DNA of 54,139 nt from Lachnospiraceae bacterium (GCA_902363835.1 CABJBM010000035.1:1-54139), one strand, 5' to 3'; shown: positions 34,498 to 43,748, counted from the stretch's first letter. A program made the numbers and translations. Notes: generated from the sequence alone by a model not told the origin.

Positions 34498-35799
34498 TCA
34501 AACCATTCTTCCTATGGTAAAGTAAATAAGCACTTCAATGGCAATCAGGCTTGCCCAGGCCCACGGCAGATTGGTCTTTATGTACTGTTTTGGTTCTACC
34601 TTTGCATAGCTTAATCCCCACATGGTCCAGGACTGGGTAGGACAAGAGCTTGCTACGATAGCAACCGGCGGAATGAGGAAAATAGCGTACAGGAAATGAG
34701 GATTAAATGCTCCTGTTGCATTTAAAATCGAATACAGGGCAATACCGGAACCCCAGATCATCAGCGGTCCGCGGAACAATGCCAGAGGCGCCAGAATACA
34801 GAATGCAGCCAGAACCACGATTTCAGATCTTGGAACCACATCCCCAAGCAAGGTCTGAAGATAAGGCACCACCTTGGTGGCTGCTCCCTGGAAAATGTTT
34901 ACGCTGTAAAGCATACCGATCAGGAGTCCGCTGTCTGCAACACCATCATATAAGGTCTTCTGGGTTTTATCCACCGCAGTCTTATAAGTCCTTAAATTCC
35001 GTGTAAATAAAAGACCTACAAAGCTTCCCAGAAGGAAAGCGGGAACCGGCTGCCATTTAAAAATCCCTACCATTGCAATGGGGATAAAAGGCACGATAAA
35101 ACAGTACCAGCCAAGGGGCTTTGCCTCATAGGTTTCCTGACTGCCCACATCCCAGGCCCGTCTTCTTCCTCTTTTGCTGTTTTTGAAATGATGGAACACA
35201 ATAAATCCAATCATAATGACCATGTGAACAGCAGTCGCCATGAGAGCAAAACGTATGTAATTATCATTATACGCAGCCACATCTCCCCCAAATACCTTTT
35301 CAAACTGGCTCACATAAGCAATATTTAAGTACATTCCGCCTGCAACGGACAGCATATAAGCGCCTAAAGCCGCCTTTTTTTCCACTCCCATTGAAAAGAG
35401 AATGGGAAGTACGATCATACCGATAGCCATAACAGAACCAACACCAAAAACACTGGTAAAAAGCAGATTACAGGTAATGCATAACAACAATGTAGTCACT
35501 AAGGGTCTGTCGCCTGCAAATTCCACGGTCTTCTTAATGATATAGCCGGCAATTCCCGTATCAACCAGGATACGTCCAAACCAGGCTCCGAAAATTATGA
35601 TTGCTATGGTTTTTCCGTAATCATCCAGGGGTTTTTGAAATACATCGGTTACCACCTCATTAATGGGTACACGTCCGATTAAACACCATAAAACGGCTGT
35701 AGCAATAAATCCGATTAAAAGATTGCCGCCTTTCATGCAGTACACTACCAGCCCCACAAAGACCAGCAGCAAAAGTATGCCAGTAATAATGTCAAGCAT
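34498..35799 (-). CDS. Permease of the citrate/gluconate (CitMHS/GntP-like) superfamily
   Basis: A 433-residue membrane protein with about eleven segments. It opens MLDIITGILLLLVFVGLVVY; the family-like loops are FGAWFGRILVDTGIAGYIIK, FTSVFGVGSVMAIGMIVLPI and IVASSCPTQSWTMWGLSYAK. First gene of the unit, so probably imports the substrate of the hydantoinase-like enzyme (a hydantoin, oxoproline or organic acid). The AGGAGAG ribosome site and AT-rich promoter region lie just upstream. Substrate is an inference from position. Confidence 0.82.
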   Translation of the reverse strand: MLDIITGILLLLVFVGLVVYCMKGGNLLIGFIATAVLWCLIGRVPINEVVTDVFQKPLDDYGKTIAIIIFGAWFGRILVDTGIAGYIIKKTVEFAGDRPLVTTLLLCITCNLLFTSVFGVGSVMAIGMIVLPILFSMGVEKKAALGAYMLSVAGGMYLNIAYVSQFEKVFGGDVAAYNDNYIRFALMATAVHMVIMIGFIVFHHFKNSKRGRRRAWDVGSQETYEAKPLGWYCFIVPFIPIAMVGIFKWQPVPAFLLGSFVGLLFTRNLRTYKTAVDKTQKTLYDGVADSGLLIGMLYSVNIFQGAATKVVPYLQTLLGDVVPRSEIVVLAAFCILAPLALFRGPLMIWGSGIALYSILNATGAFNPHFLYAIFLIPPVAIVASSCPTQSWTMWGLSYAKVEPKQYIKTNLPWAWASLIAIEVLIYFTIGRMV

Positions 35800-35864
35800 C
35801 GTTTTTCTCTCCTTTTTAATTGTAATTTTTTACAACTTACATTGCGTTTGTTTCCGGATTTGAT

Positions 35865-35901
35865 TTTTAGTATCAAACTAAAATTTCATCTGATATATCA
35901 G
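35865..35901. promoter_or_regulatory. Two palindromes in the permease promoter region
   Basis: TTTTAGT-N5-ACTAAAA (35865-35883) and the perfect 12-base palindrome CTGATATATCAG (35890-35901) lie 66-102 bases before the permease start. They are plausible operators for the GntR/FCD regulator encoded at the end of this unit. Confidence 0.45.
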
Positions 35902-36248
35902 TTTTCTCATATAATATATCACACAAAAAACAGAGATACTATATGCATTATTTATAAAAAATAATTATTTTTTTATAAATAATACACATTTTATTAAGAC
36001 TTTTCCTCTCCTTTGTAAACATTCAAATAACAGAAGATCGCTCATTTTAATTCTGCCGGAAATGTCTTTCAAGAAATTTCCACATAAAAAAGAGGCGGAG
36101 AAAACCCTTTTTCGGATTTTAACAAAAAAAGGATGCTGCAAAACCAACTTACGCCGGTTTTGCAGCATCCTTTTGATTTAAATTGAGATGCTTTTCTTCC
36201 ATGGCCCCATGACACTGCAGGATGACAAATTTACAGTTTTACTTTTCC
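35902..36248. other. Intergenic region with AT-rich promoter and converging terminator
   Basis: About 350 bases without a gene between the hydantoinase unit's promoter and the U32 gene. It is very AT-rich around 35905-36000, with no credible coding frame. The only clear structure is the terminator at 36127-36174. Confidence 0.6.
36127..36174. terminator. Terminator after the U32 gene, possibly bidirectional
   Basis: A perfect 15-bp stem (36131-36145 with 36156-36170) is flanked by an A run and a TTTT run, so it can stop transcripts from either side. On the minus strand it ends the U32-protein transcript. Confidence 0.88.
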
Positions 36249-37478
36249 TTAATCCATTTCACTGCGGCGCAGAATATCATAAGGTTCCATTTCCACATCC
36301 AAATCAACGGAAAGAATCTGCCTGGAATGGGGAGCACTTTCCTGGAATTTGCCTTCCTCATCGTAGATGGCTTTTACAACAGCCTCCAAATTCCGTCCGT
36401 CAGGCTTCATTACCTCAATGGTCTCGCCTACGGTAAACTTGTTTTTCTGCTCAATGCGGGCAAAGCCCTTCTCATCCACAACTTCAACAGTTCCCAGATA
36501 CGTGTAGTTTTTCACATAAGTATTGTTGTCATAGATCTGGGTGGTGGAGTCAGGCTTTCCAAAGTAAAAGCCGGTGGTAAATTCCCGGTAAGTACACTTG
36601 CCGATTTCGGAACAATACCACTCCATATTGGCCTGATAAAGCTCAGGATCTTTGTTATAGTCGTCAATCGCCTTCCGGTAGGTCCTTGCCACGGTAGCTA
36701 CGTACAGGGCAGTTTTCATACGGCCCTCAATCTTAAAGCTGTCGATCCCTGCATCCATCATTTCCGGGATGTGCTGGATCATGCATAGATCCTTGGAATT
36801 GAAAATATAGGTTCCCCGTTCATTTTCATAGACAGGCATGTACTCTCCGGGGCGTTTTTCCTCGACAATGGAATATTTCCAGCGGCAGGGATGGGTGCAG
36901 GCCCCTTGATTGGCGTCCCTTCCCGACATAAAATTGCTTAAAAGACAGCGCCCGGAATAAGAAATGCACATGGCACCGTGGATAAAGCTTTCGATCTCCA
37001 TGTCCTCCGGAATCCGGCCCCGTATTTCCTTGATCTCTGCCAGAGAAAGCTCTCTGGCGGAAACCACCCTTTTGGCTCCAAGCCGGTGCCAGAATAAGTA
37101 GGTTCCGTAATTGGTGTTGTTGGCCTGGGTGCTGATGTGGATCTCCAAATCCGGCATGATTCGCTTTGCAATCTCAAATACTCCCGGATCGGAGATGATT
37201 AAGGCGTCAAGACCTGTTTCCTTTAATTCTTCAAAATATTCTTCCACTCCGGTCAGGTCGTCATTATGGGCCAGAATGTTAGCCGTAATATAGACCTTTA
37301 CCCCTTTTTCATGGGCAAAGGCAATTCCTTCCCGGATTTCTTCCATTGTAAAATTCTTGGCCTTGGCACGCAGGCCAAAGGCTTCTCCTCCGATGTAGAC
37401 AGCGTCAGCACCGTAAATTACGGCGGTTTTTAATACCTCCAGGCTGCCTGCCGGAATCAATAGTTCGGTCTTTCTCAT
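36249..37478 (-). CDS. U32-family protein, tRNA hydroxylation (TrhP-like)
   Basis: A 409-residue member of the peptidase-U32 family. Start chosen at 37478 (MRKTELLIPAGSLEVLKTAV) behind AAAGGA; an upstream in-frame start at 37529 has no support. Marks: GADAVYIGGEAFGLRAKAKN, the U32 signature ESFIHGAMCISYSGRCLLSN (Cys residues that bind Fe-S in this family), and ACTHPCRWKY. Relatives TrhP/YegQ (YrrO in Bacillus) make 5-hydroxyuridine at tRNA position 34 from prephenate-linked chemistry; they are no longer thought to be peptidases. TrmR, which methylates that hydroxyl, is the next gene upstream, supporting this role. Confidence 0.9.
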   Translation of the reverse strand: MRKTELLIPAGSLEVLKTAVIYGADAVYIGGEAFGLRAKAKNFTMEEIREGIAFAHEKGVKVYITANILAHNDDLTGVEEYFEELKETGLDALIISDPGVFEIAKRIMPDLEIHISTQANNTNYGTYLFWHRLGAKRVVSARELSLAEIKEIRGRIPEDMEIESFIHGAMCISYSGRCLLSNFMSGRDANQGACTHPCRWKYSIVEEKRPGEYMPVYENERGTYIFNSKDLCMIQHIPEMMDAGIDSFKIEGRMKTALYVATVARTYRKAIDDYNKDPELYQANMEWYCSEIGKCTYREFTTGFYFGKPDSTTQIYDNNTYVKNYTYLGTVEVVDEKGFARIEQKNKFTVGETIEVMKPDGRNLEAVVKAIYDEEGKFQESAPHSRQILSVDLDVEMEPYDILRRSEMD

Positions 37479-37584
37479 GAAAATCCTTTCTTGCGTATAC
37501 ATTTGAAGTTCCATTCGCCTTTTGCTCACTCAAAGGCTGATTTTCTAAATTCTGGCTGGGCTTTGCCTGCCTTCCTTAAGAAAA

Positions 37585-38226
37585 TTATGTTAATATGCTG
37601 ACGGTAATGCCGTCGCCAATGGGGACAATGGACGTGGTAAGCCGCTCCGAATGCTTTAATTCATACAAATATTCCCGCATCCGCCCGTGAATGGTCCGGT
37701 TCCGGCGTTCCACCGCATAGCGGGATTCTATGATATCTCCATCCTGAAGAACATTATCGGAAATCAGCATTCCCCCGGGAGACATAAGCTCTAAGATCCT
37801 TGGCAGCCACAGGAGATACTGCCCCTTGGCCGCATCCATGAATACAAGGTCAAAGGGGCCGGTAAGCCCCTTTAAGATATCCTGCGCATCTCCCTCAAGC
37901 AAGGTGATCCGCTCCGTTTCCCCGGCCTCTTTGAAATTTTCTCTGGCCTGGGGAATTCTTTTTTCATATTTTTCTATGGTGGTAATATGGCATTCAGTCG
38001 GCATGACCTCTGCCATTAAAAGGGTGGAGTAGCCTACCGCAGTTCCCACCTCTAAAATGGCCTTTGGCCTCATGGCTGCAGTCATGGTCTGAAGAAAAGC
38101 AGCGGTCTCTTCCCTGATTACCGGGACGCCTTCCTGCCTGGCCTTTTTTCCGATTTTTGAAAGGAGCGGGCTTCTGTCTGTTTCCAGAGATTTAATATAA
38201 TCCGTTATCCTGTCATTTACAATCAT
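37585..38226 (-). CDS. trmR: tRNA 5-hydroxyuridine methyltransferase TrmR (O-methyltransferase family)
   Basis: A 213-residue SAM-dependent O-methyltransferase of the YrrM/TrmR group, shown in Bacillus to convert 5-hydroxyuridine-34 to 5-methoxyuridine in tRNA. The SAM site is ILEVGTAVGYSTLLMAEVMP (about residue 73), followed by ITTIEKYEKRIPQA, FDLVFMDAAKGQYLLWLP and GGMLISDNVLQDG. Its start overlaps the preceding stop (ATGA). The U32 protein that makes the substrate follows, so the two-step wobble modification is encoded together. Confidence 0.88.
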   Translation of the reverse strand: MIVNDRITDYIKSLETDRSPLLSKIGKKARQEGVPVIREETAAFLQTMTAAMRPKAILEVGTAVGYSTLLMAEVMPTECHITTIEKYEKRIPQARENFKEAGETERITLLEGDAQDILKGLTGPFDLVFMDAAKGQYLLWLPRILELMSPGGMLISDNVLQDGDIIESRYAVERRNRTIHGRMREYLYELKHSERLTTSIVPIGDGITVSILT

Positions 38227-38618
38227 TTTTTCTCTTCCTTTTCCCCTGTATTCTCATTCATCATCTGAAGGATTTCCTTGGAGGTCATGGAAGTGTTAAA
38301 GGTATATTCTCCCGGATTTACCTTATAATCAAAAAACTCCGCCTGTATGATAAAGGAATATTCATTGGCAATCAAACCGCTGTTCTTTAAAATCTTTGCC
38401 ACCTGGGCCACAGAGGTTCCCTTGCTTATGTTTATCTCCTTGTTGCGCCCCGGTTCCGCTTCCATGGCAGAAGCGTAGAATATCTCATGGCCGAACTTAT
38501 ATCCTCTGGTGACTCCCTCATAAAGCAGAAGAATCACCAGTGCGAAGATAATCAACCTGCTTGAAATCGCAATGACTGCTCCTGTTATTTTATTAATCTC
38601 GTTCGTTGCCCGGCTCAT
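38223..38618 (-). CDS. Short MltG/YceG-like membrane protein without catalytic domain
   Basis: A 131-residue protein from the ATG at 38618 (three codons after a possible earlier start that is too near its ribosome site). One membrane segment, LIIFALVILLLYEGVTRGYKF, precedes a small domain like the N-terminal LysM-like part of MltG: EINISKGTSVAQVAKILKNS and NPGEYTFNTSMTSKEILQMM. The transglycosylase domain of real MltG (about 200 residues more) is missing. Such short forms are common in Clostridia. It may bind the wall or a partner, but no cleavage is expected. Confidence 0.8.
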   Translation of the reverse strand: MSRATNEINKITGAVIAISSRLIIFALVILLLYEGVTRGYKFGHEIFYASAMEAEPGRNKEINISKGTSVAQVAKILKNSGLIANEYSFIIQAEFFDYKVNPGEYTFNTSMTSKEILQMMNENTGEKEEKK

Positions 38619-38699
38619 ATCCTGCATTCCTTTCGCCTTGTTTCAATCCACGTAATTGAGCATCAGAGCTGCGGCCAAAGATATATTGGCCGCGCCGTG

Positions 38700-40367
38700 C
38701 TATACTTCCATGATGATCGGCAGAATCATAGGATTCCGCTTCATGCGCTTCCATAAAAAGTCGCTTAAGCTATCCCGTATAACATTCTTAATTTTCCCCC
38801 AGTCATTGACATGGCGGTTCAGACAGTCAGAAACAGCGTCGTTGACAACGTTTCTGGCTTCTTCCATGAGATCCTCGGATTCACGTACATAAACAAATCC
38901 TCTGGATACAATATCCGGTCCTGCCAAAAGCTGATTGGAGTATTTCTCCAGGGTCAGAACCACTACAATAATTCCGTTCTGAGCCAGGTTCTGCCTGTCT
39001 CTTAAAACAATATTTCCCACATCTCCCACGCCAAGGCCGTCTACCAGGATTCCTCCTGCCTGTACGTGGTCTACGATCTTCCAGGATTCCTGTCCCAATT
39101 CCACCACATCACCGGAGGACATAACGATCACATTCTCCTTGGGGATGCCCATGGCCTGAACCAGATTTCTCTGAGCCATGATATGACGGTATTCTCCATG
39201 AACCGGAATGGCATATTTAGGGCGGACAAGGGCGTACATCAGCTTGATTTCTTCCTGGCAGGCATGTCCTGACACATGAGTGTCATCGCTGATCACCTCT
39301 GCTCCCTTCATGGAAAGCTCGTTGATGACCTTGGAAACAGCCTTTTCATTTCCCGGAATGGGATGGGAACTTAAAATTATCACATCGGTTGGCTTGATAG
39401 AAACCTTCTTATGGGTGCTGCTTGCCATTCGGGAAAGGGCTGCCATGGATTCCCCCTGGCTTCCGGTGGTGATAAGCACGGTCTGTTCATCGGGATAATT
39501 TTTTAACTGGTCAATATCAATAAGGGTCCCGTCCGGAATATTAATATAGCCAAGCTCACTGGCCGTACCGATCACATTGACCATGCTACGCCCCTCTACC
39601 ACTACCTTCCGTCCGTACTTGGCCGCAGAGTTGATGACCTGCTGCACCCGGTCCACATTTGAGGCAAAGGTGGCCACAAGGATGCGGTTGTTCTTATGGT
39701 CTGCAAAAATGTTGTCAAAGGTTTTTCCCACGGTCTTTTCCGAGGGAGTGAATCCTGGCCTAATGGCATTGGTGCTGTCACACATCAGGGCCAGAACGCC
39801 CTTTTTCCCCAACTCGGCAAAACGCTCTAAATCAGCCGGCTCCCCGAATACAGGGGTATAGTCAATCTTAAAATCGCCTGTATGCAGGATCACACCTGCC
39901 GGAGAGAAAATGGCAAGAGCGGAAGCATCGGCGATGCTGTGGTTTGTTTTAATAAATTCGATACGGAAACAGCCTAAATTAACGGACTGTCCGTGTTTGA
40001 TCACCTTTCTCTTGGTGTTTTTCAGTAAATTATGTTCTTTCAGTTTGTTCTCGATCAGGGCAATGGTCAGCTTTGTTCCATATACCGGCACATTGATGTC
40101 CTTTAAGATATAGGGAAGAGCTCCGATGTGATCCTCGTGACCATGGGTGATGAGAAATCCCTTTACCTTATCCATATTCTGTTTCAGGTAAGAAACATCC
40201 GGTATCACCAGATCAATGCCAAGCATATCATCCGTAGGGAATGCCAGTCCGCAGTCCACAATGATGATGCTGTCTTCACATTCAAAAGCAGTGATATTCA
40301 TACCAATCTGCTCCATTCCTCCTAAAGGAATGATTTTAACTTTTGCGTTGCTGTCTTGTTTTTTCAA
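38700..40367 (-). CDS. rnj: Ribonuclease J
   Basis: Ribonuclease J, 555 residues, a beta-lactamase/beta-CASP nuclease with 5'-exo- and endonuclease action in mRNA decay and rRNA maturation. Zinc ligands are in the motif LITHGHEDHIGALPYIL; other motifs are HTGDFKIDYTP, LMCDSTNA, the beta-CASP part GRSMVNVIG, TTGSQGE and ILSSHPIPGNE, and the late histidine in IPVHGEYRHIMAQ. A C-terminal oligomerisation domain follows. A short hairpin (TGCGGCCAA/TTGGCCGC) lies 4-30 bases past the stop without a T run. Confidence 0.97.
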   Translation of the reverse strand: MKKQDSNAKVKIIPLGGMEQIGMNITAFECEDSIIIVDCGLAFPTDDMLGIDLVIPDVSYLKQNMDKVKGFLITHGHEDHIGALPYILKDINVPVYGTKLTIALIENKLKEHNLLKNTKRKVIKHGQSVNLGCFRIEFIKTNHSIADASALAIFSPAGVILHTGDFKIDYTPVFGEPADLERFAELGKKGVLALMCDSTNAIRPGFTPSEKTVGKTFDNIFADHKNNRILVATFASNVDRVQQVINSAAKYGRKVVVEGRSMVNVIGTASELGYINIPDGTLIDIDQLKNYPDEQTVLITTGSQGESMAALSRMASSTHKKVSIKPTDVIILSSHPIPGNEKAVSKVINELSMKGAEVISDDTHVSGHACQEEIKLMYALVRPKYAIPVHGEYRHIMAQRNLVQAMGIPKENVIVMSSGDVVELGQESWKIVDHVQAGGILVDGLGVGDVGNIVLRDRQNLAQNGIIVVVLTLEKYSNQLLAGPDIVSRGFVYVRESEDLMEEARNVVNDAVSDCLNRHVNDWGKIKNVIRDSLSDFLWKRMKRNPMILPIIMEV

Positions 40368-40385
40368 TATTTTACCTCCATCTTA

Positions 40386-40850
40386 TTATTTTCCGTCCTG
40401 TTCTTCTTCCATAGCCTCCCGGCATTCCCTGCAATACCCATGCAGCTTTACTTCATGATCCGTAACAAGAAAACCTGACCGGTCAAGAATAGCCTGCTCC
40501 AGCGTATCCAGTAAATCGCCTTGAAAGGAAAATACGTTTCCGCATCGGTTGCAAATCGCGTGGTGATGGTGATGTCTGGACTCACGATCCAAGCCCCCTA
40601 ATTCATAGCGGGCAAATCCGTCGTCAAAACTGACCTTATCGATCACTGATAAATCCACCAGTACCTGCACGGTCCTGTAAATCGTGGCAAGCCCTATCTC
40701 CGGGTACTTCTGCCTGGCCAGATCATAGATCTCTTCCGCAGTCAGATGCTGCCCGGGGCGCTCAGCCATGAGTTCCAGCACCAGCATACGCTGGTTGGTC
40801 ACCTTGAGCCCTTTCTCTCGAAGCATATTTTTAAAAGCTTCCTGTTTCAT
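40386..40850 (-). CDS. Fur-family metal-dependent regulator
   Basis: A 154-residue Fur-family repressor, from the ATG at 40850 (GAGGG eight bases upstream). The N-terminal winged helix has GLKVTNQRMLVLELMAERPG and IGLATIYRTVQVLVDLSVID. The regulatory metal region has a run of five histidines (SRHHHHHAICNRCGN), and structural zinc is held by CNRCG and CRECRE. It could be Fur, PerR or Zur; the residues visible do not decide. It follows rnj's start by 18 bases on the same strand and precedes it in transcription. Confidence 0.92.
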   Translation of the reverse strand: MKQEAFKNMLREKGLKVTNQRMLVLELMAERPGQHLTAEEIYDLARQKYPEIGLATIYRTVQVLVDLSVIDKVSFDDGFARYELGGLDRESRHHHHHAICNRCGNVFSFQGDLLDTLEQAILDRSGFLVTDHEVKLHGYCRECREAMEEEQDGK

Positions 40851-40884
40851 GTAACAGTCCCTCAATTACTCACCATCATTTCTT

Positions 40885-41166
40885 TTAAACCTGAATATCC
40901 ACATCTGCTCCGTCCAGCAGTTCGGAAAATATCTTAAATAAATAATCTATCTCGTTATCATCTTCTACAAACTCATACAAAGCAAGAGTCTCTTCCTGCT
41001 TTGACAAATCCTTTAAGATGTAACATTCTCCTTCATCATCTTCATCTGCCGCATCAGTTACCAGCAGATAATTCATTCCATTAATTCTGGTTTCCTCCAG
41101 AACGTAAAATTCCACCGCTTCCCCTGTATCTGTTGTCAGGGTGATTTTCTTTTCGTCACTGTTCAT
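40885..41166 (-). CDS. DUF1292-family protein
   Basis: A 93-residue acidic protein of the DUF1292 (YrzB-like) family, function unknown, normally linked to ruvX and ireB. Text: [40 protein letters not shown] and a final [15 protein letters not shown]. It overlaps the end of ruvX by 11 bases, so the pair is translationally coupled. Confidence 0.9.
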   Translation of the reverse strand: MNSDEKKITLTTDTGEAVEFYVLEETRINGMNYLLVTDAADEDDEGECYILKDLSKQEETLALYEFVEDDNEIDYLFKIFSELLDGADVDIQV

Positions 41167-41596
41167 TTCCTGTCTCCTTTGGTAAGCTGTCCAGGTAACC
41201 CTGCAGGATCAGCCCTGCCGCCACCTTATCAATGACTGCCTTACGGTGTTCCCGTCTCACACCGCTTTCCTGCAATATTCTCTCTGATGCAACGGTGGTA
41301 AGCCTCTCATCCCAAAGGATTACGGGAAGCCCTGTCCGCCTTACAAGCATCTCTTTAAACTGTTCTGTTTTCTCAGCCCGGTCTCCGGCTGAATTATTCA
41401 TATTTTTAGGATACCCCAGGACAATTGTTTCAATCTCATATTTCCGGATCAATTCCTCAATCCGGGCACAGGTCTTTCTCAGTTTATTCTCTTCTTCTCT
41501 CGTAATTGTCTCCACTCCCTGGGCGGTTATACCAAGTAAGTCGGAAACAGCAACTCCTACAGTCTTAGAACCATAATCAAGTCCCATAATCCTCAT
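41156..41596 (-). CDS. ruvX: RuvX/YqgF Holliday-junction resolvase-like protein
   Basis: A 146-residue YqgF/RuvX protein, an RNase H-fold nuclease implicated in 16S rRNA 5'-end processing. Start at 41596 ([19 protein letters not shown]) behind AGGAGAC; an upstream in-frame extension would run through leader hairpins and is rejected. Catalytic acids: Asp in MGLDYG, Glu in ETIVLGYP context and Asp in [10 protein letters not shown]; the C-terminal [14 protein letters not shown] completes the fold. Confidence 0.93.
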   Translation of the reverse strand: MRIMGLDYGSKTVGVAVSDLLGITAQGVETITREEENKLRKTCARIEELIRKYEIETIVLGYPKNMNNSAGDRAEKTEQFKEMLVRRTGLPVILWDERLTTVASERILQESGVRREHRKAVIDKVAAGLILQGYLDSLPKETGNEQ

Positions 41597-41953
41597 ATTT
41601 TGTCTCCTAAATGAATCAAGCGGATTTCTGCATATGCAATTGACGCCCGGTGAAACAGGGCGCAGTGTGCCCGATAAAGCGGGGCACACGGTTTACAAAC
41701 TCAAGGCTAAAAGACATTTTTCTTTCAACCATCCTCCAATGGCTCATGTGTTCTGCCATAATTTGTATACGAATAAATCAATCGGATATGTTTGCATATC
41801 CGGTTGATTCATAAACAAGCGTTGAAAGGTGCTTTCTCTTAACCTTTGTGCAGCAAAAGAAAGCTGGTCCAAAGCCAACCGTATAAAAACAAACTGCCAG
41901 ACTCCGCCTTCTTTCACATCATCTGACAGCTAGACTTAAGATTATCCACAAAC
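41597..41953 (-). other. Hairpin-rich gap between ireB and ruvX
   Basis: About 360 bases with no gene. Three inverted repeats: 41665-41689 (GTGTGCCC/GGGGCACAC), 41644-41662 (CGCCC/GGGCG) and 41776-41809 (15-base arms AATCAATCGGATATG with one wobble, four-base loop). The first two sit 50-90 bases before the ruvX start. A degenerate copy of the third appears at 41614-41643 near the ruvX ribosome site. None has a T run, so they look like leader or repeat structures rather than terminators. Confidence 0.6.
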
Positions 41954-42214
41954 TTACTTCAACATCGTATTAATATATACCCTCATAAGCTCTTCCAGAA
42001 TCTCATCCCGCTCTACTTTCATGATAAGACTCCTGGCGTTCTTATGACTGGTAATATAAGTCGGATCCCCTGACATAATATAGCCCACGATCTGGTTAAT
42101 AGGATTATAGCCCTTTTCAGTGAGGGCAATATAAACCTGTTCCAGTACCTGGCTTACATTCAGTTTGTTTTCCTGCACTGCTTTGAAAAATTGCGTATTA
42201 TGAATATCGCCCAT
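41954..42214 (-). CDS. ireB: IreB-family regulatory phosphoprotein
   Basis: An 86-residue IreB (UPF0297, YrzL) protein: small, all-helical, phosphorylated by the PASTA kinase IreK in enterococci and linked to cephalosporin tolerance. Start chosen at 42214 (MGDIHNTQFFKAVQENKLNV) with AAAGGA nine bases upstream; a GTG three codons earlier is too near it. Conserved core: LEQVYIALTEKGYNPINQIV and GYIMSGDPTYITSHKNARSL. Confidence 0.95.
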   Translation of the reverse strand: MGDIHNTQFFKAVQENKLNVSQVLEQVYIALTEKGYNPINQIVGYIMSGDPTYITSHKNARSLIMKVERDEILEELMRVYINTMLK

Positions 42215-42294
42215 GTTTCTCACGTCCTTTAACTGTTCTACTCTATTCTAAACCAAAATTATGGATTCGGCAAGACCAAAATAAATTTTGTCTG

Positions 42295-43689
42295 TTAAGG
42301 TTCTAAAAATGCCACCTCATCATTCATCATTTCCACAAGAATTCCTTCAACCACCACGCCTTTTAAACCTTCTTCAAAGGGAACCGCAGCTTTCACATAT
42401 TCTCTTGTGTGGCCGATCATGTAACGTTTTTCATTCCACCAGTATTCTTCTTCCATAAGCACCTCTGTCCTGCAGCCTAACCATGACTTCCGGTATTCAA
42501 GGGACATTTCCTTTTCTAAGCAAAGAAGTTCATTGCTGCGCTCCGTCTTTATGGATTCCGGTATCTGGTCCGGCATCACTGCCGCCCTGGTGCCGTTTCT
42601 CTTGGAATACTTAAACACATGCATCTCATAAAACTGAATCTTTTTTAAATATTCCCCTGTTGCCTCAAATTCTTCCTTTGTTTCCCCTGGAAAGCCTACG
42701 ATCACGTCAGTGGTGATGGCCGGATTTTTAAAGGACTTCCGCAAAATATCACAGCAGTTCAAATAGTCCTCTGCGGTATAGTGACGGTTCATCCTCTTTA
42801 AGGTAGCATTGCACCCGCTCTGAAGGGATAAATGGAAATGAGGGCATATTTTATGAAGCCCTGCAAGCTCCGCGGCAAACTCTTTGGTCACGATCCTGGG
42901 TTCCAGAGAACCAAGGCGGATTCGCCTTAAGCCTTCCACTTCATGAATGCTCTTCACCAAATCCAAAAGGGTAAGCCGGTCTTTCTCAGGAAAATCCATT
43001 CCATAAGAGCTTAAATGGATCCCCGTGAGAACCACCTCCTGGTACCCGGAAACAGTCAGGCGTTTTACTTCTTCCACCACTTCCCCTGGCTTCCGGCTTC
43101 TCACCCTCCCCCTGGTATAGGGAATGATGCAGTAGCTGCAAAACTGGTTGCATCCATCCTGAACCTTGATAAATGCCCTGGTGTGATCTGCAATCCTGTC
43201 AATGGACAGGCTCTCATACTCCCTGGTGTCACTGATATCAATAACAGTTTCCATGTTACTGCCTGTCTTTTGGGAGCGGGCCGGTTCCTCTGTCACAGGC
43301 TCACTGAAATTCTTCCAGGATATTTCCTCTTCCAAGTCCATCCTGCTGGCAAAATAATTCTCCAAAACGGAAACCAGTTCAGTCTTTTTGTTGTTGCCGA
43401 TAACCAGATCCACCGCCTCATCCTTTTTAAGTTCCTCCCCTGCTGCCTGAACATAACACCCGGCAGCCACCACCACTGCATCCGGGTTCATTTTCTTTGC
43501 CCTGTGAAGCATTTGTCTGGACTTTCGGTCAGCAATATTGGTTACGGAGCAGGTATTGATGATATAAACATCAGCGCCTTCCGCAAAAGGAACGATTTCA
43601 TATCCGGCGTTTTCCAGAAGCTGCTGCATGGCCTCTGTTTCATAGGAATTAACCTTGCATCCAAGATTATGCAGGGCTGCCTTTTTCAT
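42295..43689 (-). CDS. mtaB: tRNA t6A37 methylthiotransferase MtaB
   Basis: A radical-SAM methylthiotransferase of 464 residues that adds a methylthio group to t6A at position 37. The N-terminal UPF0004 domain has three cluster cysteines (LGCKVNSYETEAM, INTCSVTNIADRKSRQML, AAGCYVQ). The radical-SAM motif is CNQFCSYCIIPYTRGRVRSR, and the C-terminal TRAM part has NEKRYMIGHTREYVKAAVPF. The order of cysteines and LGCKVN start fit MtaB rather than MiaB or RimO. Confidence 0.95.
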   Translation of the reverse strand: MKKAALHNLGCKVNSYETEAMQQLLENAGYEIVPFAEGADVYIINTCSVTNIADRKSRQMLHRAKKMNPDAVVVAAGCYVQAAGEELKKDEAVDLVIGNNKKTELVSVLENYFASRMDLEEEISWKNFSEPVTEEPARSQKTGSNMETVIDISDTREYESLSIDRIADHTRAFIKVQDGCNQFCSYCIIPYTRGRVRSRKPGEVVEEVKRLTVSGYQEVVLTGIHLSSYGMDFPEKDRLTLLDLVKSIHEVEGLRRIRLGSLEPRIVTKEFAAELAGLHKICPHFHLSLQSGCNATLKRMNRHYTAEDYLNCCDILRKSFKNPAITTDVIVGFPGETKEEFEATGEYLKKIQFYEMHVFKYSKRNGTRAAVMPDQIPESIKTERSNELLCLEKEMSLEYRKSWLGCRTEVLMEEEYWWNEKRYMIGHTREYVKAAVPFEEGLKGVVVEGILVEMMNDEVAFLEP

Positions 43690-43748
43690 TTTGTTTTCTC
43701 CTATCTAAATAATCAGTTTATTTTCAGTATTTTCATGTAAAATTACCA

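Noticed and set aside
41597..41689. 31-residue N-terminal extension of RuvX
   Set aside because: It runs through GC-rich leader hairpins; the ATG at 41596 has a good ribosome site and matches the family start.
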